Origin: Gammaproteobacteria bacterium
Lineage (GTDB): Bacteria > Pseudomonadota > Gammaproteobacteria > Pseudomonadales > JAUIET01
DNA: 64,000 nucleotides
Direction: 5' to 3'
Assembly: GCA_030429735.1 (NCBI GenBank)
Contig: JAUIET010000013.1
Location: 86,811 to 150,810, forward strand
The translations under genes and the position numbers were made by a program. This document shows, piece by piece, positions 49,886-59,201 of this stretch; position 1 is the stretch's first letter, and every line of letters starts with the position of its first letter. The notes beneath the pieces are model-generated. The model had not been told where the DNA came from. It searched no databases and worked only from the letters and a program-made list of their open reading frames with translations.

Positions 49886-50524
49886 TTAATACCTGTTGAG
49901 TGGCGCAAGTCCGTTGCCCCGGGCAAGCCAATAATCCAGGCTTACGAAACGACCTGCGCCGGTGAACAGCAGCGCCAAAAGCATTACGAAATAGGTGGCG
50001 GCAAATTCAATGCCATTGTTCAAGATAACGATCGAACCGCGGCCCGTCAGCCAACTGTAATTGCCATTTTCCTTAAGAATCTGTTTGGCTTTCGTCAGTC
50101 TATCCGCCGACTCCTCAACGCGCTGATTGGCAAAGGGCGCGCCGGGGTCGGAAATAGCCTGCCAGCCATTGTCCCAGTGAGCAGTGCTTGCCGCGACCGC
50201 CATAGTGAACAGCAGAGGGAGGGTGATCCAGCGCACCGCGAAACCCGCGGCGAGAAACAGTGCGCCTAGCACTTCCGTCCATCCAGCCAGAAAAGCCATC
50301 AATGTGGGTGCCGGTAAGCCCAGCCCCCAATCAGGGTTACCAAACCAGTTGACCGTGCTGTCGTAAGGCATCAGCGTTGAAAAATCGATCTTCTTCGACC
50401 CAGCCATCCAAAAAACAGGCACGAGATACACACGCAGCAACAACGGACCCAGAAAATCCAGATGCTGCAGCCTGCCCAAGGTCTGCGATCGTACCGTTTC
50501 GTAGCTTGTTGCCAGTGAACTCAC
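49886..50524 (-). CDS. DoxX-family membrane protein
   Basis: 212-residue inner-membrane protein with four hydrophobic segments (about 24–42, 75–95, 100–118, 175–195), typical of DoxX. Key segments are LLLRVYLVPVFWMAGSKKI and FLAGWTEVLGALFLAAGFAVRW. Between helices three and four there is a 50-residue soluble insertion (ANQRVEESADRLTKAKQIL). DoxX proteins have been linked to respiration and redox stress; the function here is unknown. Divergent from the signalling gene at 50786. Confidence 0.82.
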   Translation of the reverse strand: MSSLATSYETVRSQTLGRLQHLDFLGPLLLRVYLVPVFWMAGSKKIDFSTLMPYDSTVNWFGNPDWGLGLPAPTLMAFLAGWTEVLGALFLAAGFAVRWITLPLLFTMAVAASTAHWDNGWQAISDPGAPFANQRVEESADRLTKAKQILKENGNYSWLTGRGSIVILNNGIEFAATYFVMLLALLFTGAGRFVSLDYWLARGNGLAPLNRY

Positions 50525-50785
50525 GCCCTGCTCTCCAGAAAATAGTGTTGGGAGTTCGGACCGGCTAACAGGAAGAAAGTTGCATCATTACCCGAGCTTC
50601 CCGGTATTCAGCACCCCGTTGGTCAGAAACCTGAGCGAATAAACAAGAATATTGCCCTGTGTAATCAGGCGCTTACGCGAAAATGCACGCATTCGGGAAG
50701 ATTTAGCAGAATCTGATATGGTCAAAAGCCAACCAATGCCAGTACTATTGGGAGGCAATGTACGTTTGACCATGTTCTATTCATT

Positions 50786-52498
50786 ATGGCCGGCCGCTCC
50801 TCACCACAAATCGCGCTTATTCTGGATGACAATCCCAGCGATGCTTTGCTGCTAAAGCAAATGTTTGCGGCCATGCCCGAACTGCGTATTCGGGGAGTAA
50901 CCCACCATTCCAGCCAGGGTGTGTTCCCAGGCGCTTGCACGCCTGATCTTATACTTCTGGCTGAGGACTACGCCAACACCGAATTACTGCAATTGTTGGA
51001 ACTGACTCAGACCAAGTACCGCAACACCCCCGTTGTGTTGCTGAGTTCTGGCTCCTTACCATCCGGCATACTATTGAAAGCTGCCCAACTGGGTTTAAGC
51101 GAGATTTTGTCCAAACACAGCCTTAGCAGAGAGTCGCTTCAATCAAGCCTTGGCGAGCTGGGTCATGCAAGCGTGCCAACGCCCGCCTACCCACCTGAGC
51201 TACAGCCCCGCGTTGCTCAGGCAACCAGCCCTTTGCCATCCACCGCCCACACAACAGAGCGGCATATTCCGGCCCTAACGCCGGCCGCCACAGCGCCTGA
51301 ACCAACGGCAAGCGGCTCATCAATGCTGGATGAGCTGAGTACCGGCATTTTACAACTGCGGCTGAAAGACAAGGACTTCATCATAACTGCGGCAAATCCC
51401 GCGTTCTGCGCATTGGAAGGTTGGCAAGTCGCACATCGATTGGGTACAACACTGAGCAGCGAAGATCTGGGCTACCAAAACCTGGACTTGCTTGAGCAAT
51501 TACATCAGCTTGCACCCGAATCAACGCAGACTTTCAGCGCGGTACTCAAAATTGATAATCACGGCGAGCCTTCACGGCGCCAGATCACGGTCAGAAATAG
51601 GGGCAGCGAAGGCTTCCTGATAGAAGCATTTGATACCACCCCGATCGATCCGGTCGACGCAGACCCGATCCAAGACACTGAACTTTGGCGCCATATCGTT
51701 GCTTCCTACCCCGAGCTCTCTGCGCTACTGGATGAAGAAGGTAATATCGTGGATCTGGTTTCGGGGGATTGGGCCACTATAAGCAGCAACTCTTCGTCTC
51801 TGAGAGGCCAGACTTTCAGCTCATTGGTCGTCGAAGAGCAACGGCAAACATGTCGCGAGTTGCTAAGCAAGGCACTAAACACAGGCAAATCGCAACACGT
51901 AGTGTTCAGGCTGGAACTGAGCGATGGGCCTATGTGGCTGCACAGCGCCTTTTCCCTACTCAGAACTAACGTTAGTGCGCAACGCTATGCGATGATATTT
52001 GCGACTGACATCAGCGATTTATACGAACGACATGAAACCATTAGCACGGAGCTGGAGACCATGCGGGAATTTGCCCGACGCGTGCCCTTCGCCCTGGCTG
52101 TAAAAGACAGTGACGGTAGGTTTGAACGTGCAAACCCGTACTTTCTTGATTTGTTCGGCCTGCGGCAAGACGATGTGATTGGCAAGAGCGAATCGGATCT
52201 GTTCGATGAGTCGCTGGCAACACAGCTGCAGACATTGGACGCTCAGATGCAGGAACATAACGACGTAGCGGAAATGAGTATTCAGGTAGACCCCGATGAC
52301 TGGATGGTTTACCGGTTCATAAAGCTGCCGTTGCACGGCGACAAGGAACAACGCCAGTCAAGTTTTCTTTTAGTGCTTCCCTCTGACGCAGAAGACATCG
52401 GAACACAGGCAAAGCCCGCCGATTCCAGCAAAAAAAAAAGCTCGAACATGATTTCGTCCGAACTGCTCAATCAGAGTCGCCGGGAAAGGAAACAATAG
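50786..52498 (+). CDS. Receiver-like–PAS–PAS–PAS signalling protein, 5' part of a split kinase-like gene
   Basis: 570 residues as read. A receiver-like domain (about 8–125) has the acidic pair D14/D15 and K110, but the phosphate-accepting Asp position reads Ala59 in DLILLAED. A Pro/Ala/Thr linker (130–175) precedes three PAS-like regions (about 178–285, 300–410, 430–535). The last is best conserved: FALAVKDSDGRFERANPYFLDLFG. The frame passes through ten A at 52430–52439 and stops 20 codons later. Shifting frame at that run continues into a histidine-kinase-like C-terminus encoded from 52440 to 53292, giving about 835 residues. No close ribosome site precedes the ATG. Confidence 0.75.
   Translation: MAGRSSPQIALILDDNPSDALLLKQMFAAMPELRIRGVTHHSSQGVFPGACTPDLILLAEDYANTELLQLLELTQTKYRNTPVVLLSSGSLPSGILLKAAQLGLSEILSKHSLSRESLQSSLGELGHASVPTPAYPPELQPRVAQATSPLPSTAHTTERHIPALTPAATAPEPTASGSSMLDELSTGILQLRLKDKDFIITAANPAFCALEGWQVAHRLGTTLSSEDLGYQNLDLLEQLHQLAPESTQTFSAVLKIDNHGEPSRRQITVRNRGSEGFLIEAFDTTPIDPVDADPIQDTELWRHIVASYPELSALLDEEGNIVDLVSGDWATISSNSSSLRGQTFSSLVVEEQRQTCRELLSKALNTGKSQHVVFRLELSDGPMWLHSAFSLLRTNVSAQRYAMIFATDISDLYERHETISTELETMREFARRVPFALAVKDSDGRFERANPYFLDLFGLRQDDVIGKSESDLFDESLATQLQTLDAQMQEHNDVAEMSIQVDPDDWMVYRFIKLPLHGDKEQRQSSFLLVLPSDAEDIGTQAKPADSSKKKSSNMISSELLNQSRRERKQ
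52430..52439 (+). other. Run of ten A at the junction of two frames (possible slippage site)
   Basis: Ten A in a row lie where the upstream frame should join the downstream one. The two frames overlap from 52387 to 52498. One inserted A, or a -1 ribosomal shift, joins codon 548 of the upstream part to the sequence KKKKLEHDF and on into the kinase-like domain. Runs of this length are known sites of polymerase slippage and also of sequencing error. Confidence 0.7.
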
Positions 52499-52536
52499 AG
52501 GAACTGATCACCGGGATCGCGAGCGACTTTAATGCC

Positions 52537-53292
52537 TTGATGCTGGGTATTTCAAACCAGGCACAGCGCGCACTCACCGATAACACTTCAGCAAGCGCCA
52601 GCGGCGCTGGCGATATCAGCAACCGGCTCACCAGCGTTATGGAATCAAGCCGGCATGCGCACGAATTAATAGTAAAAATGTTAGCCTACCGATCCGCGGC
52701 ATCGGAGTCGCCGAAATCGGCAGATCTCAGCGAAACAGTTCGCCGTACAATGGAACTGATCAAGCAATCCATTGGTGCAGAGTACAAGTTGAGCACAGAT
52801 ATTGAAGATGACTTATACGCCCAGGAGCTGGACGTTGTACACCTTCAGAAAATGCTGATCCAACTGTTCCGTCTGGCAGCACAACGCATCAGCGAAAATA
52901 GCACCAGCCGCGCGACCAAGAAGGCCATCCAATTGGAAATGAGATTAAATGACTATCAGGCAGAACATTGTTTCTGTTGCGGTAAAGTCGTGAACGGGCA
53001 ATTTTTATTGCTTGGCGTGAGCCACGGCTCGATGAAGCGCAGCGCCAACATACCAAGCGACGCGCTGGCAAACGACTTTAGCGAAGACCCGGAGTTGTTT
53101 TCGCTCCTTGCAGCGCTGCACAATGAGCTTGATGAGCACGACGGCCATTTGTTACTCCAGCAAAGCAATAATGGCGCGCAATATTGGCAGGCTTTGGTGC
53201 CTATCGCGAGCGCCGAGCAATCCGGACTGAATCTAGATAATAGTGTTCAACTTGAAAAGTATCGGCAACGGCGCAAAAAGCCAACCTCATAG
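52537..53292 (+). CDS. Degenerate histidine-kinase-like C-terminal part
   Basis: The frame is open from 52387; the first ATG is at 52537 but no ribosome site supports it, so this is most likely the 3' half of the gene starting at 50786. Just before that ATG the frame reads EELITGIASDFNALM. This matches the GIAHDFNNLL dimerisation block of hybrid kinases with the phospho-His replaced by Ser. The ATP domain is recognisable in layout (helix ending LVVHLQKMLIQLF-like, later LDEHDGHLLLQQSNNGAQYW) but lacks the N-box Asn and the DxGxG loop. A cysteine cluster HCFCCGK is present. It convergently faces prmC. Confidence 0.7.
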   Translation: MMLGISNQAQRALTDNTSASASGAGDISNRLTSVMESSRHAHELIVKMLAYRSAASESPKSADLSETVRRTMELIKQSIGAEYKLSTDIEDDLYAQELDVVHLQKMLIQLFRLAAQRISENSTSRATKKAIQLEMRLNDYQAEHCFCCGKVVNGQFLLLGVSHGSMKRSANIPSDALANDFSEDPELFSLLAALHNELDEHDGHLLLQQSNNGAQYWQALVPIASAEQSGLNLDNSVQLEKYRQRRKKPTS

Positions 53293-53307
53293 CCTGGACT
53301 GAGCCAA

Positions 53308-54156
53308 TCAATCAGGTCGGTGTGCAAGCGTCACCCGAATGTGTTGCTGCAAATCTCGAATTTGCTGAATGCCACCGTATTGTTGGTCAGCCAACAACGC
53401 GGCCACAGGCGCCGCCTGATCAAAACCATGCTCCAATAGCAGTGTTCCGGCCGGCGTCAGAAAACGTGCAGCGTGCTCGATAATTAAACCAATATCATCA
53501 AGCCCATCCTGGCCGGATGCCAATGCTGATGGTGGTTCGAAACGCACATCGCCCTGAATAAGATGCGCGTCATCGGCAGCAACATAGGGCGGATTGCTGA
53601 CGATTATATCGAACCGTCGGCCAGACAAATTCGCAAACCATCTCGATTGCAACAGCTCTACGTTACTGACGGCCAACTGATCCAGATTTTTTTGCGCATA
53701 GTCCAAGGCCACCGTCGACTGATCCACGGCGGTTATGCGCCAATTGGGGCGTTCTTTTGCCAGCGCCAGCGCGATGCAACCACTGCCGGTACCAAGATCC
53801 AGCACAGTGAGCTCGGAATCAGTCAGGTGTTTAGAGCTTAACGCCAACGCCTGCTCAACAAGCAATTCAGTCTCAGGGCGGGGAATCAGTACACCTGGGC
53901 CAACGACAAACCGCTCACTCCAGAATTCCTGCCAACCACGAATGTAAGCAATTGGCTGGCCGGTCAGGCGCTTCGCCAGGAAGTGATTAAACTGGCTTTG
54001 TTGCAGTTCGGACAGGGCTTGCTGAGGCCATGCATACAGGTGAGAGCGCTGCACGGCTAAACTCTGCATCAACAGGCATTCGCTGTCCAGGCGCGGGGTA
54101 TCACTGCAGGCCTGCAGCGTTTCAGCACCCAGACGCAGAGCTTCCTCAATGGTCAT
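53308..54156 (-). CDS. prmC: Release-factor glutamine methyltransferase PrmC
   Basis: Methylates the Gln of the GGQ motif in release factors 1 and 2. The 282 residues carry the SAM loop VLDLGTGSGCIALALA and the catalytic NPPY in IIVSNPPYVAADD; the N-terminal helical domain ends near IAYIRGWQEFWSERF. It starts 12 bases after prfA, whose product is its substrate. Confidence 0.97.
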   Translation of the reverse strand: MTIEEALRLGAETLQACSDTPRLDSECLLMQSLAVQRSHLYAWPQQALSELQQSQFNHFLAKRLTGQPIAYIRGWQEFWSERFVVGPGVLIPRPETELLVEQALALSSKHLTDSELTVLDLGTGSGCIALALAKERPNWRITAVDQSTVALDYAQKNLDQLAVSNVELLQSRWFANLSGRRFDIIVSNPPYVAADDAHLIQGDVRFEPPSALASGQDGLDDIGLIIEHAARFLTPAGTLLLEHGFDQAAPVAALLADQQYGGIQQIRDLQQHIRVTLAHRPD

Positions 54157-54168
54157 AAGAGATGAATT

Positions 54169-55257
54169 TCAGTCGGACAAACCAGACAATAGGTCGGCCT
54201 GATGTTCCCGCAACAGCGGCTGGATTACTGCATCAAGATCGCCTTCCATGACTTCGGCCAGCTTGTAGATTGTCAAATTGATGCGGTGGTCAGTCAGCCG
54301 GCCCTGCGGAAAGTTATAGGTCCGGATACGCTCAGACCGGTCGCCGCTGCCAACCAGGTTGCGGCGTTCATCCGCTTGAGCCTGAGTTTGTTCGCGCTGC
54401 GCGGCATCTTGCAGCCTGGATTGCAATAACGACATGGCACGCGCTTTATTCTTGTGCTGCGACCGCTCATCCTGACACTCAACCACCAGACCGCTGGGCA
54501 GATGTGTTATTCGGATAGCAGAATCGGTTTTGTTAACGTGCTGCCCGCCCGCCCCGGACGCTCTGAACGTATCAATTCTTAAATCGGCTTTATTGATCTC
54601 GATTTCATCCAGATCAGCCACTTCGGCCAATATGGCAACAGTACACGCCGACGTATGTACGCGACCCTGCGACTCGGTTTCCGGTACCCGTTGCACGCGA
54701 TGTGCGCCCGATTCAAATTTCAGCTGCCCATACACGTTTTGACCACTTATACGACACACAATTTCTTTGTAGCCACCGTGATCACCTGGGCGTTCGTTTA
54801 ATACCTCAACCCGCCAGTTCTGAGATTCCGCGTAACGACCATACATGCGAAACAAATCACCCGCAAATATGGCTGCTTCATCGCCGCCGGTACCGGCACG
54901 CACCTCAAGAAAAACGTCGTTACCGTCTAGCGGATCTTTAGGCACAAGCAACATTTCCAGATCGCTTTCCAAACTGACTAGTTCCTGCCGGCTGAGTTCC
55001 AGTTCTTCCTGCGCCATTTCACGCATTTCGCCGTCGGCATCGCTCAGCAGAGCTTCTGCCTCTTCCGCATTCGTTCCAACCTGCTGATAGCGCGAATAGC
55101 ACTTCACCACAGGTTCAATTTCTGCGTATTCCATTGACAGTTTACGGAAGCGATCCTGGTCAGAAATTGTTTCCGAATCACTGAGCAAGGCGCCCAGCTC
55201 TTCGTACCGATCAACCAGATCGCCTAGCTTATCCAGCAGGGAAGACTTTATTGCCAC
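54169..55257 (-). CDS. prfA: Peptide chain release factor 1
   Basis: Terminates translation at UAA and UAG. The 362 residues include [21 protein letters not shown], the codon-reading PxT region ([16 protein letters not shown]) and the hydrolysis motif GGQ in [14 protein letters not shown]. Its start overlaps the hemA end by ten bases. Confidence 0.98.
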   Translation of the reverse strand: MAIKSSLLDKLGDLVDRYEELGALLSDSETISDQDRFRKLSMEYAEIEPVVKCYSRYQQVGTNAEEAEALLSDADGEMREMAQEELELSRQELVSLESDLEMLLVPKDPLDGNDVFLEVRAGTGGDEAAIFAGDLFRMYGRYAESQNWRVEVLNERPGDHGGYKEIVCRISGQNVYGQLKFESGAHRVQRVPETESQGRVHTSACTVAILAEVADLDEIEINKADLRIDTFRASGAGGQHVNKTDSAIRITHLPSGLVVECQDERSQHKNKARAMSLLQSRLQDAAQREQTQAQADERRNLVGSGDRSERIRTYNFPQGRLTDHRINLTIYKLAEVMEGDLDAVIQPLLREHQADLLSGLSD

Positions 55258-56561
55258 CGATTGGGCTCCTCGTCATTGTGACCTTTCCCAGCCACCGTTT
55301 CATTTTCAATACCCAGTAACTCTTCAGCCCACTGCAATTTCGCTGCGTTATCATTGGCCGCGGCCTGTTTCATTGCAACGCTGGGCGCATGGATGAGTTT
55401 ATTGGTTAATGCATTGGCAAAACTAGACAGCACTTGTTCCGGTTCCTGACCAGCACTTAGGGCCGCAACAGCCTTGTCGAGTTCACTTTTGCGAATACTC
55501 TCCGCCATTCTTCGATACGCACTGATCGAGCTACTGGCCGTGCGCTCGGCATCGCTAAGCATGTAATCCTGGAGTGATTGTTCAATAATCTGATCCGCTT
55601 TGGCCACTTCAGCCTGACGCTCTTTCATGTTGTCAGCAACGATGTCCTGCAGGTCATCAACGGTGTACAGATATACGTTGTCTAGTTCACCAACTTGCTC
55701 TTCCACATCGCGTGGTACGGCAATATCAACGATAAATATCGGCTTGTTCTTGCGCGCTTTCAAGGCCTGTTCAACCATTCCTTTGCCGATCACTGGCAGT
55801 TGACTGGCCGTGGAGCTGATAACTATATCTGCGTCTTGCATTGCTTGTGGAATACTTGACATTGGCAAGGCTCGCCCGCCCAGCTCATCGGCCAGGCTCT
55901 GACCATGAGCAAGTGTTCGGTTGGCAATGCTGAGCTGTGCAATCCCCTCGGAGTTGAGATGCCTCGCTGCCAGCGCGATGGTGTCGCCGGCGCCTATCAA
56001 CAGGGCTTTGCTGTCCGCAAGGTCACTGAACACCCGGCGCGACAAGCGAACCGCTGCGGATGCGACGGATACCGGGTTTGAGCCAATACCGGTATTGCTG
56101 CGAATTTTTTTGCTCACTGAAAACACGTGGCCAAACACGCGGTGCAAATCACTTTTTACCGTGTCAGATTCAATAGCTTGCGAGTACGCCGTTTTCATCT
56201 GGCCAAATATCTGCGGCTCACCCAGGACCATTGAATCCAGACCACTGCTCACCCGAATAAGATGCCGCAGCGCATCCAGCCTTCTTACCGTGTAAAAAAG
56301 CGACTCAGCCGCGGCCGGGTCTGGCAGGCCCAGGCGCCCTTCACACCAGGAACGGATGCGCTCGATCGCCAAATCCGGCTGGTCAGCCACACCATGGAAT
56401 TCGGTACGATTGCACGTGGAGAGCAGACTCAACTCAGAGGCATGCGAGGTGGCGCGCAGCTCTTGAAGCACCTGCGTTAACTCGGCGCCGCTCACCGCAA
56501 TTTTCTCGCGCAAGGCGAGATCGGCTGTCTTGTGGCTAAGGCCAAATACGAAAAGTGCCAT
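55248..56561 (-). CDS. hemA: Glutamyl-tRNA reductase HemA
   Basis: Reduces Glu-tRNA to glutamate semialdehyde, the first step of haem synthesis. From ATG 56561 ([13 protein letters not shown]) there are 437 residues; a frame opens 11 codons earlier without support. Catalytic Cys50 lies in STCNRTEF. Also seen: [15 protein letters not shown], the NADPH loop [10 protein letters not shown] and a C-terminal dimer helix. Head of hemA–prfA–prmC. Confidence 0.97.
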   Translation of the reverse strand: MALFVFGLSHKTADLALREKIAVSGAELTQVLQELRATSHASELSLLSTCNRTEFHGVADQPDLAIERIRSWCEGRLGLPDPAAAESLFYTVRRLDALRHLIRVSSGLDSMVLGEPQIFGQMKTAYSQAIESDTVKSDLHRVFGHVFSVSKKIRSNTGIGSNPVSVASAAVRLSRRVFSDLADSKALLIGAGDTIALAARHLNSEGIAQLSIANRTLAHGQSLADELGGRALPMSSIPQAMQDADIVISSTASQLPVIGKGMVEQALKARKNKPIFIVDIAVPRDVEEQVGELDNVYLYTVDDLQDIVADNMKERQAEVAKADQIIEQSLQDYMLSDAERTASSSISAYRRMAESIRKSELDKAVAALSAGQEPEQVLSSFANALTNKLIHAPSVAMKQAAANDNAAKLQWAEELLGIENETVAGKGHNDEEPNRWQ

Positions 56562-56799
56562 GGTACCTGCGGATGATGACGAAGCCTTCTTCAAAGGCGC
56601 GGCTGCTTAACCCGCCATTTTATCAACACTGTGGCCTATAAAGCACGGCGAATGGATAGAATCACACTTTTAAGACTCAAACATTTAATCATCTGGTTTA
56701 CAATGAAATAACGCCTGCCGAGCAAAGCCTCAGCTGTGATTCCAGCCAGCGCGGGTGATGCCAGCTGCGCACTAAGTACGATTTGTTGCAAGGAAACCC

Positions 56800-58578
56800 A
56801 TGGAAGTTGCGCCCACTATCAGCCTGAATGGCGGTTTATTGCGAAATGCCGCCATTTCCACCTTAACAATACTGACTCTGCTAACAGCTTGTGCAAACGT
56901 GCCACCCGCCGAAATTGAGGCCGATTCCGCGGCCAAATCGGTAGAACATGTTGATACCAATACGCCTGAGCCCGCTTTCAGACCGTTTGAGCTGCAAACT
57001 TTATATTCGCTGCTGGTCGCTGATATTGCAGCGCAGAGAAATCGCTACGATGTGGCGCTGCGCAATTACCTGCGCCAGGCCGCGAAAACTGAAGACGCCG
57101 GAATTGCCCGCCATGCCACCGCTTTAGCTGAATTGCTGCGGGCTGAAGCCGTGGCTCTGCGCGCCTCCGAGTTATGGGCGAAAGCCGCACCTGGTGACTC
57201 CGACGCACTGCGTTCTGCCGCCATTCACCAGGCAAGAGCACGTGACCTGGACCGGGCGATGGCGCACATGATTGGCGCCATGGAGCTGGGTGGGAGCACA
57301 CAATTCACACAATTGGCAGGGTCAGCCGCTACGCTGACACATTCGCGAAAGCAGGAAATACTTGCCCAAATGCGAGGGCTTATTGAACGGCACCCGCAAA
57401 ACTCCGACCTGTGGCTGGGTGCAGCCACACTGGAAGACAGCCTGGGTGACACTGAGTCAGCTCTGGCCAGCGTACGAGAGAGCCTGAAGCTGGATGAGCA
57501 TGCAGCCAATCGCGGCAGGGTATCGGCGCTGATCACAGAGTCCCAGCTGCTGGAAAAACTTAACCGCTCAGATGAGGCGATCAGCCGGATTGAAACAGCA
57601 CTTGAGGAAGATGAAGACAACAAGCGGTTACACCTGCAATACGCACGCCTGCTAACGCGCTCCGACATGCCCCGTGCAGAGCTGGAATTTGAGCGTTTGG
57701 TCGCAAAACACCCGTCTGACTACGAACTCAAGTTCACCCTCGCGCTTGTGTACCGTGAGAACGAAAAGCTGGTGGAGGCGAAAGACCTGCTCAGTGATCT
57801 GCTGACGCTGGACCCTGAAAATGCGTCGGTACACTATTACCTCGGACTGGTTCAGGAAGACAGCGAGCAGATTGACGAAGCGCTGCTGCACTACGCAAAA
57901 GTAACGCCGGGGCGCGTATTTCTGCCCGCACAAGCGCGCTATGCCGAGCTGCTCAGCGACCGAGGCCAACTGGATGCGGCGCTGGAACATCTGGACGCCC
58001 TGGCCGTTAAATACCCCGCACAGGCCGTGGACCTGAACTTGCTGGGCTCCAATACGCTAACACGTCATGGCGAGCTGGACCGTAGCTATGACTTACTGAC
58101 CGCCTCGCTGGAAGCCAATCCGGACAATACCGAATTACTCTACGCGCGCTCGCTACTCAATGAAAAGCGCAAAGACCTGACAGGTGCTGAAAGCGATTTA
58201 CGCCAGCTGCTCAGTCTGGAACCTGATAATGCGGCGGCCCTGAATGCGCTGGGCTATTCATTGACGGTCAATACTAAGCGCTTTGATGAAGCGCTGGAAC
58301 TGATTGAGAAAGCCATTGCGCTGAAGCCCAACGACCCGGCCATTATCGACAGCTTGGGTTGGGTGCACTTCAAGCGAGGTAACCTGGAGCAGGCATTGAT
58401 CCATTTGGAGAAAGCCTATGAACTGTTCCCTGACCCCGAGGTAGCCGCGCATTATGGTGAAGCATTATGGGTGGCGGGCCGTCAGGATCAGGCCAGGAAT
58501 GTGTGGCGAAAAGCTATTGACGCTGACCCCGATAGCCAGTTTATGAAAGATATTGTTGAGCGGTTCGGCCAACCGTGA
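56800..58578 (+). CDS. TPR-repeat lipoprotein (PA4667 type)
   Basis: 592-residue lipoprotein whose signal peptide ends LLTAC with lipidated Cys31. The rest is a solenoid of about a dozen tetratricopeptide repeats, clearest near the C-terminus (AALNALGYSLTVNTKRFDEALELIEKAI in blocks, DSLGWVHFKRGNLEQALIHLEKAY in blocks). AAGGAA precedes the ATG. Located beside lolB as in Pseudomonas; a protein-contact role at the envelope is likely, the partner unknown. Stop overlaps the lolB GTG. Confidence 0.9.
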   Translation: MEVAPTISLNGGLLRNAAISTLTILTLLTACANVPPAEIEADSAAKSVEHVDTNTPEPAFRPFELQTLYSLLVADIAAQRNRYDVALRNYLRQAAKTEDAGIARHATALAELLRAEAVALRASELWAKAAPGDSDALRSAAIHQARARDLDRAMAHMIGAMELGGSTQFTQLAGSAATLTHSRKQEILAQMRGLIERHPQNSDLWLGAATLEDSLGDTESALASVRESLKLDEHAANRGRVSALITESQLLEKLNRSDEAISRIETALEEDEDNKRLHLQYARLLTRSDMPRAELEFERLVAKHPSDYELKFTLALVYRENEKLVEAKDLLSDLLTLDPENASVHYYLGLVQEDSEQIDEALLHYAKVTPGRVFLPAQARYAELLSDRGQLDAALEHLDALAVKYPAQAVDLNLLGSNTLTRHGELDRSYDLLTASLEANPDNTELLYARSLLNEKRKDLTGAESDLRQLLSLEPDNAAALNALGYSLTVNTKRFDEALELIEKAIALKPNDPAIIDSLGWVHFKRGNLEQALIHLEKAYELFPDPEVAAHYGEALWVAGRQDQARNVWRKAIDADPDSQFMKDIVERFGQP

Positions 58579-59201
58579 TCGTAAGAAGCGTTATCGCCGG
58601 CTGCCTTTTGTTGATTGCCGGCTGCGCACAGCACAATCTGATCCAAAGCGCTGACTATCAACAACAACGAGCCACCCTTCTCAGTTATCCGGACTGGCAG
58701 ATGCGCGGCAAGATTGGCCTAAAGCTTGATGGCAAACCGACGTCAGCAATGCTCAACTGGCAACAAACAGGCAGCGACTACGCGATTCGCCTCAGCGGCC
58801 CTTTAGGCACAGGTGCCGTGCGTATCGAACGATCTGGCGGAGAAGTGCGGCTTCTGCAAGCCGGGGAACCGCCAATACGCGCTGACTCAGCCGACCAGCT
58901 ATTGCAGCAAGTGACAGGCCTGACCGCGCCACTGGACAATATTCGTTTCTGGGTGCGCGGCCTGGCCGCAGACGCTCAGCTTAGACAGTTACGGATTGAC
59001 CCGCAGTCCGGCTTGCCTGCTTCCTTTGAACAAGATGGCTGGCAGCTTAGCTTTGACCGCTACCGGCAACACAGTGAATTCCTGCTGCCGGGTCGCATCA
59101 TTCTGCAGCCTGCAGGTGACAGAGAACCGGGTGGCGATAAAATCGTTACTATACTTGTCAGTCGCTGGACCATTCCCAGCTCGGCAGAGCCTGCATCGTG
59201 A
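58575..59201 (+). CDS. lolB: Outer-membrane lipoprotein receptor LolB
   Basis: LolB accepts lipoproteins from LolA and inserts them in the outer membrane, and is itself a lipoprotein. The 208 residues start at GTG 58575; the lipobox is LIAGC with Cys17. Family blocks: WQMRGKIGLKLDGKPTSAMLNWQQ in pieces, YAIRLSGPLGTGAVRI and FWVRGL. The stop overlaps the ispE GTG by four bases. Confidence 0.95.
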   Translation: MIVRSVIAGCLLLIAGCAQHNLIQSADYQQQRATLLSYPDWQMRGKIGLKLDGKPTSAMLNWQQTGSDYAIRLSGPLGTGAVRIERSGGEVRLLQAGEPPIRADSADQLLQQVTGLTAPLDNIRFWVRGLAADAQLRQLRIDPQSGLPASFEQDGWQLSFDRYRQHSEFLLPGRIILQPAGDREPGGDKIVTILVSRWTIPSSAEPAS

